A stretch of DNA of 64,000 nt from JAUVKT01 sp036350795 (GTDB lineage Bacteria; Bacteroidota; Bacteroidia; Bacteroidales; VadinHA17), in assembly GCA_036350795.1 (NCBI GenBank), contig JAZBNV010000017.1, forward strand, positions 12,129 through 76,128, written 5' to 3'. The notes below the pieces were generated by a model. It was given only the letters and a program-made list of their open reading frames with translations, ran no database searches and had not been told where the DNA came from. This document shows positions 32,558-40,345 of this stretch, one piece after another. Each line of letters begins with the position of its first letter. Positions within the stretch are counted from its first letter, which is position 1. The translations under genes were made by a program, and so were the position numbers.

Positions 32558-32601
32558 GGTTTGTTTTTTAATTTTAAAATATTAATGTTTATTAATCTTA
32601 G

Positions 32602-32630
32602 CAAATTTATAAAAATCTTTATATTCCAAA
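32602..32630 (-). promoter_or_regulatory. Promoter of the TolQ/ExbD operon
   Basis: On the minus strand TTTG (32630-32627), 17 bases, TAAATTTG (32609-32602): an exact -7 match about 45 bases upstream of the TolQ-like start codon. Confidence 0.65.
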
Positions 32631-32703
32631 GGATTATGACCCTTAATATAGTATTTTACCCTGCCTGTTATAAGCCCCTGGCTCTTCCGCAAAAACCGGG
32701 CCC

Positions 32704-32756
32704 GAATGAAAAAAAGTTCATTCAGGTTCATTAGCTCATCCCGAAACTTTCGGGAT
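32704..32756. promoter_or_regulatory. Two adjacent hairpins upstream of the TolQ/ExbD operon
   Basis: GAATGAA...TTCATTC (32704-32723, 7-bp arms) and ATCCCGAAACTTTCGGGAT (32738-32756, perfect 9-bp arms around one base) lie 75-130 bases upstream of the operon promoter. The second resembles a short dispersed palindrome. The role is unclear; the rest of 32640-32840 shows nothing else. Confidence 0.4.
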
Positions 32757-32844
32757 TCGGTCCGAACCTTTCCTGCACTTTCGAATCTTCCAGTCAATTA
32801 AAACCTTCTCAATCAACACTTTCACTACTTAATTGAGGTCTGTG

Positions 32845-32932
32845 CGGAGAGAGAGGGATTCGAACCCTCGGTACCCTTTTGAGGTACACACGCTTTCCAG
32901 GCGTGCCAGTTAAGCCACTCCTGCACCTCTCC
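32845..32932 (-). tRNA. tRNA-Ser (anticodon GGA)
   Basis: On the minus strand, acceptor GGAGAGG pairs with TCTCTCC, the anticodon stem CACGC/GCGTG encloses loop CTGGAAA (anticodon GGA), and there is a long variable arm (GTACC...GGTAC). The T-arm is GAGGG-TTCGAAT-CCCTC and the discriminator is G. The long variable arm is the hallmark of serine tRNA. CCA is not encoded. Confidence 0.95.
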
Positions 32933-33019
32933 AATTTTTTCTTCCCTCAAGGGTAAGTCCGTTATTTCAAAGAATTTTAGGCGGCACAAAATACGAAAAA
33001 AATGCTTAAAAAAAACATG

Positions 33020-34048
33020 CTATACAGTTATTTCACCTTTCAAAGCTTTATTTAACATCTTTTTAATCTTATCTGTTTCGCCGTAATTACCCAGGAGGTA
33101 CATTAGCCTGGTAATGGCAGACTCAAGGCTTATGTCTCTGCCACTTATAACTCCCAGTTCAGTAAGCTTTTTGCCTGTTTCATAAAGTTCTGATTGTACC
33201 GATCCTTCATTACACTGGGTAACATTAACTATAATGCCACCTTTTTTAATATAATTTTTAAGCAGATTCAGAAACCATGCTTTTGTTGGCGCATTTCCTG
33301 CTCCGTAACTCTCCAGCACCACTGCCCTGGCTCCTGAATCAAGGATGGCCTGTACAAGCTTTTTGTTAATGCCGGGAAAGAGTTTAAGTATGGCAACATT
33401 AGAGTCCATCTTCTTTTTCACACTCAGATCCTGCCTGACGGTTGGATACAGAATAATATTCTGATTGTATTTAATTGTAATACCTGTTGTGGCAAGTGGC
33501 TCGCAATTTGGTGATGCGAAGGCATTGAAATGTTCGGTACTCTGCTTTGTTGTCCTGTTACCCCTGAACAGGTTATTCTCAAAGTAAATACATACTTCGG
33601 GCACCATTGCCTTGTTCCCATCCTTTGCTGCTGCAATCTCAAGGGCAGTAATAAGGTTCTCCTTGCCATCGGTGCGTAAAGTACCTATAGGAAGCTGTGA
33701 GCCGGTAAAAATAACCGGTTTGGCCAGCTTGTCGAGCATAAAACTCAGGGCGGAGGCTGAGAAGGCCATGGTATCAGTGCCATGCAAAATAACGAAGCCA
33801 TCATAGCTGCTGTAGTTTTTCTCTATTATGCCTGCAAGTTTAATCCAGACCCGGGGACTTACTTCCGATGAGTCGATCAGGGGTTTAAATGAAATGGTAT
33901 CGATTTTGAAATCAAATCTCCTGAGTTCAGGAACCTGGTCAACAATATGTTCAAAATTAAAGGGACGAAGTGTTCCGCTGAGCGGATCGTGAATCATCCC
34001 TATGGTGCCCCCGGTGTAGATTAATAATATGGAATCTTTTACAGGCAT
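33020..34048 (-). CDS. ansA: Type I L-asparaginase
   Basis: 342 residues, cytoplasmic. The first catalytic Thr is in LLIYTGGTIGMIHDP and the second catalytic Thr/Asp pair in VILHGTDTMAFSASAL. Also present are FTGSQLPIGTLRTDGKENL and YGAGNAP in the C-terminal domain. It converts asparagine to aspartate and ammonia. It follows tatD by 2 bases, so they are co-transcribed. Confidence 0.93.
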   Translation of the reverse strand: MPVKDSILLIYTGGTIGMIHDPLSGTLRPFNFEHIVDQVPELRRFDFKIDTISFKPLIDSSEVSPRVWIKLAGIIEKNYSSYDGFVILHGTDTMAFSASALSFMLDKLAKPVIFTGSQLPIGTLRTDGKENLITALEIAAAKDGNKAMVPEVCIYFENNLFRGNRTTKQSTEHFNAFASPNCEPLATTGITIKYNQNIILYPTVRQDLSVKKKMDSNVAILKLFPGINKKLVQAILDSGARAVVLESYGAGNAPTKAWFLNLLKNYIKKGGIIVNVTQCNEGSVQSELYETGKKLTELGVISGRDISLESAITRLMYLLGNYGETDKIKKMLNKALKGEITV

Positions 34049-34050
34049 AT

Positions 34051-34824
34051 TTATTTATCAAGCTTAAAAAGCTTAACTGCATTTGCTGTTGTTAGCTCTC
34101 CGACTTTCTCGATTTTAATACCTGTAATTTCGGAAATTTTTTCTGCAATAAGCTTTATAAAGGCACTTTCGTTTCTTTTTCCCCTGTTTGGAGCCGGGGC
34201 CAGGTAGGGCGAATCGGTCTCCAGGACAAGATGTTCGATGCCAATATCCTTTACTACCCTGTCGAGTCCTGCATTCCTGAAAGTCACAATTCCTCCTATG
34301 CCAAGCAAAAAGCCCGAGTCAATTATATGTTCTGCCTCGCCGGTATCTCCGGTAAAGGCATGGAAGACACCTCTGAGCGAACTTCCGCGGTAAGGTTCAA
34401 GCAATTTAAATATTTCAAGAAATGATTCCCTGGCATGTATCACCACCGGAAGAGATAACTCGATAGCCATTTCAAGCTGGGCTGTAAATATCCTGGCCTG
34501 CTCCTTGAAGAATGTTTTGTCCCAGTATAAATCAATACCTATTTCCCCGATAGCAATAAATTTTTCCCTGGCGGCCCAATCCTTAATACTGTTCAGCTGT
34601 TCAGCATAGTCTTCTTTTACAGATGTGGGGTGGATCCCTATCATGGGGTAGCATATCCCGGAATATTTGTCTACCATGTCCATCATCGGTTCAACCGAGG
34701 CTGAATCAATATTCGGGAGTAGTATTCTGCCTACGCCCGAGCTCAGAGCCCTTTCAATTATCTCATCCCTGTCGCTGTCAAACTCTTCAAGGTAGAGATG
34801 TGAGTGTGTATCAATAAATTGCAT
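34051..34824 (-). CDS. tatD: TatD-family metal-dependent deoxyribonuclease
   Basis: 257 residues, TIM-barrel amidohydrolase. Metal ligands: FIDTHSHLYLEEF at the N-terminus, AIGEIGIDLYWD (Glu), VVIHARES (His), GVFHAFTGD (His) and LETDSPYLAPAP (Asp). It is a 3'-5' exonuclease class linked to DNA repair. First gene of the tatD-ansA pair. Confidence 0.94.
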   Translation of the reverse strand: MQFIDTHSHLYLEEFDSDRDEIIERALSSGVGRILLPNIDSASVEPMMDMVDKYSGICYPMIGIHPTSVKEDYAEQLNSIKDWAAREKFIAIGEIGIDLYWDKTFFKEQARIFTAQLEMAIELSLPVVIHARESFLEIFKLLEPYRGSSLRGVFHAFTGDTGEAEHIIDSGFLLGIGGIVTFRNAGLDRVVKDIGIEHLVLETDSPYLAPAPNRGKRNESAFIKLIAEKISEITGIKIEKVGELTTANAVKLFKLDK

Positions 34825-34868
34825 ATCCGCTGTACTTCATATAAGGGCTGCAAACTTAAGCAAGAATA

Positions 34869-34898
34869 AAAAAAGGGACAAATATTTGTCCCTCTTTT
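34869..34898 (-). terminator. Intrinsic terminator of the first gdhA
   Basis: GGGACAAATATTTGTCCC (34875-34892) is a perfect palindrome followed on the minus strand by TTTTTTT. It ends transcription of the glutamate dehydrogenase gene just to its right. Confidence 0.88.
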
Positions 34899-34917
34899 TG
34901 AAAAGCATATATTGTTG

Positions 34918-36258
34918 TTAAACAACTCCTTGTGCAAGCATAGAATCGGCGACCTTCAGGAATCCGCCAATGTTTGCTCCCTTAACATAGTTTATGAAGC
35001 CATCACTTTCCTTACCATACTTTTCGCAGGTTGAGTGAATGTCTGACATTATTCTCTGAAGATGATTGTCAACTTCTTCGCGTGTCCAGTTAAGGCGCAT
35101 TGAGTTCTGTGTCATTTCCAGACCCGACACGGCAACACCTCCTGCGTTGGCAGCTTTGCCGGGACCGTACAGGATTTTCTTATCCAGGTATACATTAATT
35201 GCTTCGGGTGTTGAAGGCATATTGGCTCCTTCCGAAACACAGACACAACCATTTGCGATAAGAGTTTTAGCATCCTGTTCATTGATCTCGTTTTCGGTTG
35301 CATTTGGCATTGCAACATCACATTTCACTTCCCACGGACGCTTGCCGTCGAAATACTGAACTCCGTACTTTTCTGCGTATTCCTTGATTCTTCCCCTCTT
35401 AACATTTTTAAGTTCCATTACATAAGCCAGCTTTTCACTATCAATACCGGCTGGATCGTAGATGTACCCGGCCGAATCGGAGAGAGTAACTACTTTACCT
35501 CCAAGTTCGGTAACTTTTTCGGTTGCATACTGAGCCACGTTACCGGATCCTGAAACAACAACAATCTTACCTTTAAGCGAATCTCCTCTTGTTCCAAGCA
35601 TTGACTGGGCAAAATAGGTTGCTCCGTAGCCTGTTGCTTCGGGACGAATAAGCGATCCTCCCCATTCTCTTCCTTTACCTGTAAGAACACCTGTAAACTC
35701 GTTGCGCAGTCTCTTGTACTGGCCAAAAAGGAAGCCAATCTCACGTCCGCCAACGCCTATATCACCGGCCGGAACATCGGTATTGGGCCCTATATGACGA
35801 GATAGTTCGGTCATGAAACTCTGGCAGAACCTCATTACTTCGTTGTCTGATTTTCCTTTAGGATCAAAGTCTGATCCTCCTTTACCTCCGCCCATTGGAA
35901 GTGTGGTAAGGCTGTTTTTAAATACCTGTTCGAAAGCAAGAAATTTAAGAATACCCAGGTTTACAGTCGGGTGGAACCTAAGTCCGCCTTTATAAGGACC
36001 GATAGCACTGTTCATTTCAATACGGTATCCTTTATTAATCTGAACTTCACCCTTATCGTCAAGCCAGGGGACTCTGAAAAGAATAACTCTTTCTGGTTCA
36101 GCTATTCTTTCGAGAATCTTAGCATGCTTGTACTTGGGATTTTCTTCGATAAATGGGATTAATGATTCAGCTACTTCATGTACTGCCTGGTGGAATTCGT
36201 TTTCACCCGGATTTTTAGCTTTAATAGCTGCCATAAATCTTTCAACGTTTGGGTCCAT
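34918..36258 (-). CDS. gdhA: Glutamate dehydrogenase, copy 1 (NADP type)
   Basis: 446 residues, hexameric family I. Substrate Lys and surroundings: GPYKGGLRFHPTVNLGILKFL and LPMGGGKGGSDFDPKGKSD. Catalytic Asp: DVPAGDIGVGGREIGF. The nucleotide-binding turn is VVSGSGNVAQ, and GVLTGKGREWGGSLIRPEATGYG precedes it. It interconverts 2-oxoglutarate plus ammonia and glutamate. A close paralogue lies 1.5 kb away beyond dprA. The upstream gap 36259-36485 is AT-rich with no clear feature. Confidence 0.95.
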   Translation of the reverse strand: MDPNVERFMAAIKAKNPGENEFHQAVHEVAESLIPFIEENPKYKHAKILERIAEPERVILFRVPWLDDKGEVQINKGYRIEMNSAIGPYKGGLRFHPTVNLGILKFLAFEQVFKNSLTTLPMGGGKGGSDFDPKGKSDNEVMRFCQSFMTELSRHIGPNTDVPAGDIGVGGREIGFLFGQYKRLRNEFTGVLTGKGREWGGSLIRPEATGYGATYFAQSMLGTRGDSLKGKIVVVSGSGNVAQYATEKVTELGGKVVTLSDSAGYIYDPAGIDSEKLAYVMELKNVKRGRIKEYAEKYGVQYFDGKRPWEVKCDVAMPNATENEINEQDAKTLIANGCVCVSEGANMPSTPEAINVYLDKKILYGPGKAANAGGVAVSGLEMTQNSMRLNWTREEVDNHLQRIMSDIHSTCEKYGKESDGFINYVKGANIGGFLKVADSMLAQGVV

Positions 36259-36485
36259 AGTAATTTTTTTTGATTTTAATATTAGTTGTTTATGAGCTTA
36301 TCTGAGGATAAAAATATAAAAAACATGTAGAAATATTATAGTCTTTTTTACAGGAGATACAGTTTATAAAGAGTTTAAACATCATTTATATGTAAGCAAA
36401 AGAAGTACAATTAGATAAGGCCTGAAGATATGTTATTAAACAGGTTCAATTACATGACTTTTATCATGGTATTTTGTTCGCCTGT

Positions 36486-37598
36486 TTAATCCCTGCGATG
36501 AATATAAATATTTCCGGGACGGGATAGTATTAATCCTGCAAATTCAAGGCTCAGAAGTGCCGGTGAAATGTGCTGTATCTGCCTTCCGGTGATCGAACAT
36601 AGTTCGTCTGATGAAATTCTTGATTTTTCGGCAATTATTTCCAGGATATTTTTTTCAAGTTCGCTCAGTTCAGGTATAAGCCTTGCCTGTTTTGCCCGAA
36701 AACTGCCATCGGGAGTCCAGTTCAGAAAATATTCTATATCAGTACTGTTTTCTACCAGGCTGGCTTTCTGGGATTTCAGCAGCAAATTACATCCTGCCGA
36801 ATATTTTGATCCCGGGCTACCGGGAACAGCCAGCACATCCCTGTTATATGATACTGCTATATCGGCTGTTACCATTGCTCCACCTTTAACTCCCGATTCA
36901 ACCACCAGGGTTGCATCGGCCAATCCGGCTATTATCCTGTTACGCTTAAGAAAATTATTTCTGTCGGGGCCGGCATCCGAAAGGAAATCAGTAATAAGTC
37001 CGCCGGATAGCAGCATATCCCTTGCTACCTGTGTGTGGGCTGATGGATAGAGGGTTTTAAAACCATGAGCCATAATACCCAGTGTGGGAATATTGTTTGA
37101 CAGGGAGGCTTTATGTGCACAAATATCAATACCATAAGCAAGCCCGCTTACTATTACCAGCCCGGCATGCCTGGATGCCAGGTCACTTATTATTTCACGG
37201 CATAATTCTTTTCCCTGGCGGGTTGCATTCCTCGTTCCCACTATACTCAGAACCTTTACTGCATCAGCTTTTATATCTCCCTTGTAATAGATAAGGATTG
37301 GTGCATCAGGACATTCCTTTAACCTGCCCGGATAATTTTCATCCGAAATAAAGGCTGTATTGATACCATACCTGGATATAAAGTCAACTTCTTTTTCTGC
37401 CCTTTCGAGCGACCTGTTTTCGCTTATTGACCTTGCAATGGAGCTGCCTATGCCTGGAATCCTTATAAGCGAATTATAGGATTCTGAAAATATATCTTCG
37501 ATATTGCCATAATATTCCAGCAGCCTGCGGGCATTAATATCTCCTACTCCGGGTATATTACTGAGGGCAATCTGGTAGAGCAGTTTATTTTCAGACAT
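36486..37598 (-). CDS. dprA: DNA-processing protein DprA
   Basis: 370 residues. An N-terminal helix-hairpin-helix pair (NIPGVGDINARRLLEYYGN, IRIPGIGSSIARSI) precedes the Rossmann-like DprA core: SIVGTRNATRQGKELC, VSGLAYGIDICAHKA, FLKRNRIIAGLADATLVVES, GSKYSAGCNLL. A C-terminal winged helix (SRISSDELCSITGRQ) follows. It loads RecA onto incoming single strands in transformation. It has its own promoter region containing the 8-base repeat at 37643. Confidence 0.94.
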   Translation of the reverse strand: MSENKLLYQIALSNIPGVGDINARRLLEYYGNIEDIFSESYNSLIRIPGIGSSIARSISENRSLERAEKEVDFISRYGINTAFISDENYPGRLKECPDAPILIYYKGDIKADAVKVLSIVGTRNATRQGKELCREIISDLASRHAGLVIVSGLAYGIDICAHKASLSNNIPTLGIMAHGFKTLYPSAHTQVARDMLLSGGLITDFLSDAGPDRNNFLKRNRIIAGLADATLVVESGVKGGAMVTADIAVSYNRDVLAVPGSPGSKYSAGCNLLLKSQKASLVENSTDIEYFLNWTPDGSFRAKQARLIPELSELEKNILEIIAEKSRISSDELCSITGRQIQHISPALLSLEFAGLILSRPGNIYIHRRD

Positions 37599-37642
37599 GG
37601 TACAGCGTTTTTATTCCTGCTATAAATATATTAAAAATGCCT

Positions 37643-37690
37643 GAAAGGTTGAATGGTTTAAAGGTTTATTGGTTTAAAAGTTTAATGGTT
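37643..37690. repeat. Six exact-period 8-base repeats upstream of dprA
   Basis: On the + strand six consecutive 8-mers ending in GTT with consensus TAAAGGTT run without a single indel. On the coding (minus) strand they read as AACCWTTM units. The nearest unit is 45 bases from the dprA start, and a -7-like TATATTTA lies between (37630-37623). No -33 TTTG is visible in the usual place. Confidence 0.85.
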
Positions 37691-37695
37691 GGGAT

Positions 37696-37724
37696 AAAAA
37701 AAGGACACGATGCATCGTGTCCCT
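37696..37724 (-). terminator. Intrinsic terminator of the second gdhA
   Basis: GGACACGATGCATCGTGTCC (37703-37722) is a perfect 20-base palindrome followed on the minus strand by TTTTTTT. It isolates the second gdhA from dprA. Confidence 0.9.
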
Positions 37725-37750
37725 TCAGTCTTATTCAGAGATATGAATTC

Positions 37751-39088
37751 TTACATTACCCCAAGGTCGAGCATAGCATTTGCAACCTTAAGGAATCCTG
37801 CAACATTTGCTCCTTTTACATAGTCAACATATCCATCTTCATCTTTTCCGTATTTAACACAGGCCTCGTGTATGTTGGTCATTATCTCGTGCAGTCTGCC
37901 ATCAACCTCATTCCTTCCCCAGTGCAGTTTCAGGGAGTTCTGCGACATTTCGAGTCCTGATGTGGCAACACCGCCGGCATTAGCCGCTTTACCGTGGCCA
38001 TAGAGAATTTTATTCTTCTGAAATATCTCTATTGCTTCCGGGGTACATGGCATATTAGCTCCTTCGCTAACACAGATGCACCCGTTCTCAACCAGTTTTT
38101 GTGCGTCTTCAGCATTGAGTTCATTCTGGGTTGCGCAGGGAAGTGCAATATCACATTTTACCTCCCACGGGTGTTTGCCATCGTGGAACTCTACTCCCTG
38201 GAATTCGTAGGAATAAGGCTTAACAATATCTTCGTTTGATGAACGAAGTTCGAGCATATATTCAATCTTTTCGCCCGCCACACCTTCCGGATCGTAGATA
38301 TATCCATCAGGTCCTGAAAGGGTTACAACTTTACCTCCAAGTTCGGTTACCTTAAGAGCAGCTCCCCATGCAACATTGCCAAAGCCAGAAATAGCAACTG
38401 TTTTTCCTTCGAAGCTTTCACCTATGGTAGCAAGCATCTCCTTGGCAAAATAGACATTGCCGAATCCTGTTGCCTCGGGCCTGATAAGTGAGCCGCCCCA
38501 GTTAATACCCTTGCCGGTAAGTACACCTGTGTGTTCGCGTGCCAGCTTCTTATAAGCTCCGAAAAGGTACCCAATCTCGCGACCTCCAACACCGATATCC
38601 CCGGCTGGAACATCAGTTTCAGGGCCAATGTATTTCCATAGTTCGAGCATGAAAGCCTGGCAGAACCTCATTATTTCAGTATCTGATTTTCCCTTGGGAT
38701 TGAAATCAGATCCTCCTTTACCACCTCCCATAGGCAGGGTGGTAAGTGAGTTTTTAAATATCTGCTCGAATCCAAGGAATTTGAGTATGCTCAGGTTAAC
38801 ACTTGGGTGGAATCTTAATCCTCCCTTGTAAGGGCCAATAGCATTGTTAAACTGGATTCTGTAGCCCAGGTTAACATGTACATTGCCTTCGTCGTCCATC
38901 CACGGCACCTTAAAGGTGAACACGCGGTCGGGCTCTATGAGGCGATCTACAATATTGGCTGCCTCGAACTGTGGATTCTCATTGTAAACCTCTTCAATTG
39001 ATTCAAGAACTTCCCGTACAGCCTGGAGATATTCCAGTTCGCCGGGGTGCTTCTTCTCAAGATCATTAAGTACCTTATCTACGTTCAT
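37751..39088 (-). CDS. gdhA: Glutamate dehydrogenase, copy 2
   Basis: 445 residues, colinear with copy 1 and sharing all catalytic blocks: GPYKGGLRFHPSVNLSILKFL, LPMGGGKGGSDFNPKGKSD, DVPAGDIGVGGREIGY, GVLTGKGINWGGSLIRPEATG. The dinucleotide site is ISGFGNVAWGA, versus VSGSGNVAQYA in copy 1, so cofactor use or regulation may differ. Each copy has its own terminator and leader, which suggests separate control, for example assimilation versus catabolism. Confidence 0.95.
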   Translation of the reverse strand: MNVDKVLNDLEKKHPGELEYLQAVREVLESIEEVYNENPQFEAANIVDRLIEPDRVFTFKVPWMDDEGNVHVNLGYRIQFNNAIGPYKGGLRFHPSVNLSILKFLGFEQIFKNSLTTLPMGGGKGGSDFNPKGKSDTEIMRFCQAFMLELWKYIGPETDVPAGDIGVGGREIGYLFGAYKKLAREHTGVLTGKGINWGGSLIRPEATGFGNVYFAKEMLATIGESFEGKTVAISGFGNVAWGAALKVTELGGKVVTLSGPDGYIYDPEGVAGEKIEYMLELRSSNEDIVKPYSYEFQGVEFHDGKHPWEVKCDIALPCATQNELNAEDAQKLVENGCICVSEGANMPCTPEAIEIFQKNKILYGHGKAANAGGVATSGLEMSQNSLKLHWGRNEVDGRLHEIMTNIHEACVKYGKDEDGYVDYVKGANVAGFLKVANAMLDLGVM

Positions 39089-39188
39089 TATATCTAAAAA
39101 TTATAATTAATATTTGGGTTTAAATACAAGGCAAAATTGTATCTGTTTTTATCCTTAAAAAATGACTTTACTCATATGCTTTGAACCT

Positions 39189-39665
39189 TTAGTTCAGCTT
39201 AGCCTTATCAAGAGACTCTTTAATGATATTCAGTTCTTTAGCTTTAAGTGAGCCAAGGTGAACAGGGGGGTACATTGCCACCTTCCTGTCGGACCTTCTT
39301 TTAAGTACTATCATTTTAAGTCCCGGGCCATAATTTTTTATCTCATAGCCAGCAAATTCTCCCTTGGGAATTTCATATGAATTACGTTTTCCCTTAAATG
39401 CGCCAGCAGCATAAAACCTGAAAACAATGCTGGGCCCGTCGTCAGAAAAATAAATATAACGATACTTTAAAAGTACAGGATAGAATATTACAAGGATATA
39501 GGTAAACAGAACAAGAAATGTCCACATGCCAATATCAAGGCCCCAGAGCGGAAACTTAAGTCCCTTCTCCAGGTAGGCAAAAAATATCCAGAACAGCAGC
39601 AGTACCGTTACGGCAAATGTTCTGAGTCTTAATGAGATGATTGTTTTGGCATTGTCGATGGTCAT
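39189..39665 (-). CDS. Two-helix membrane protein of unknown function
   Basis: 158 residues. Membrane segments near 15-35 and 48-68 are followed by a beta-rich cytoplasmic domain (YRYIYFSDDGPSIVFRFYAAGAFKGKRNSYEI) resembling bacterial PH-like domains. Its layout is like that of the protein at 18277, but I do not see close sequence similarity. It stands alone between gdhA copy 2 and tadA. Function unknown. Confidence 0.55.
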   Translation of the reverse strand: MTIDNAKTIISLRLRTFAVTVLLLFWIFFAYLEKGLKFPLWGLDIGMWTFLVLFTYILVIFYPVLLKYRYIYFSDDGPSIVFRFYAAGAFKGKRNSYEIPKGEFAGYEIKNYGPGLKMIVLKRRSDRKVAMYPPVHLGSLKAKELNIIKESLDKAKLN

Positions 39666-39741
39666 CTTTCGAACTCTTTTTACAAACCTAGTTTAAAATT
39701 ATTATATCTGCACTAAAAATTACCATAATCGATCAATGATA

Positions 39742-40185
39742 TCACCTCCTGGCTTCGAAGAATATTTTTAGCAGCGAACTGCATTCTTTCTTTAAAATGC
39801 CACTTCTCAATGCTGTTTTGGGGTGAATAAGCTGAGGAGCAATTGTTGTAAAGCCTCGTTTCGGGTCGGATGCACCATAAACAACTGCCCCCGGCTGAGC
39901 CCAGAAAAGTGCTCCGGCACACATGGCACAGGGTTCGAGTGTTACATACAGGGTGCAATCGCTGAGGTATTTTCCTCCAAGGTAGTCGGCAGCGGCAGTA
40001 ATAGCCTGCATTTCTGCATGTGCTGTAGGATCATTTAGTGTTTCAACAAGGTTGTGTGCCCTTGCAATTATTACCTTGTTATATACCACTACAGCCCCAA
40101 CCGGAACCTCTTCCTTTTCAAGAGCAGCCTCTGCCTGTTGCAGTGCTGCTTTCATAAAGTGCTCATCTGATGTAATCTTCTCCAA
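39742..40185 (-). CDS. tadA: tRNA-specific adenosine deaminase (TadA-type)
   Basis: 147 residues. The zinc site is complete: HAEMQAI (His plus proton-shuttle Glu) and EPCAMCAGAL (two Cys). EVPVGAVVV is the substrate-binding strand. It converts A34 to inosine in tRNA-Arg(ACG). A guanine or other nucleoside deaminase of the same family cannot be fully excluded. It is divergent from aspS. Confidence 0.88.
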   Translation of the reverse strand: MEKITSDEHFMKAALQQAEAALEKEEVPVGAVVVYNKVIIARAHNLVETLNDPTAHAEMQAITAAADYLGGKYLSDCTLYVTLEPCAMCAGALFWAQPGAVVYGASDPKRGFTTIAPQLIHPKTALRSGILKKECSSLLKIFFEARR

Positions 40186-40256
40186 TAGCTCTCTGTTTTG
40201 TGCAAATGTAAGAAATTGTTTAGTTGCCTGCCTCTTGGCAGACAGGTTTAGTTGTT

Positions 40257-40312
40257 AACTCTATCAACTTCATAAACTCTTTCAACTTTTTTAAACTCTA
40301 TCAACCTCTTTT
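40257..40312. repeat. 9-base-period repeat upstream of aspS
   Basis: Three copies of an 18-19-base unit starting AACTCTWTCAAC, each of two 9-mer halves beginning AAC, run up to 3 bases before the -7 box. No -33 TTTG is seen where expected. Confidence 0.8.
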
Positions 40313-40315
40313 CCT

Positions 40316-40324
40316 TATCTTTGC
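40316..40324 (+). promoter_or_regulatory. -7 promoter element of aspS
   Basis: TATCTTTGC, identical to the lepA and miaB elements, 22 bases before the aspS start codon and directly after the 9-base repeats. Confidence 0.65.
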
Positions 40325-40345
40325 ATAAATTTTATTCTGAAAGAT

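Noticed and set aside
32582..32797. 71-residue ORF on the minus strand upstream of the TolQ-like gene
   Set aside because: It spans the operon promoter and two hairpins, has no recognisable motif, and its composition is not protein-like. Treated as leader DNA.
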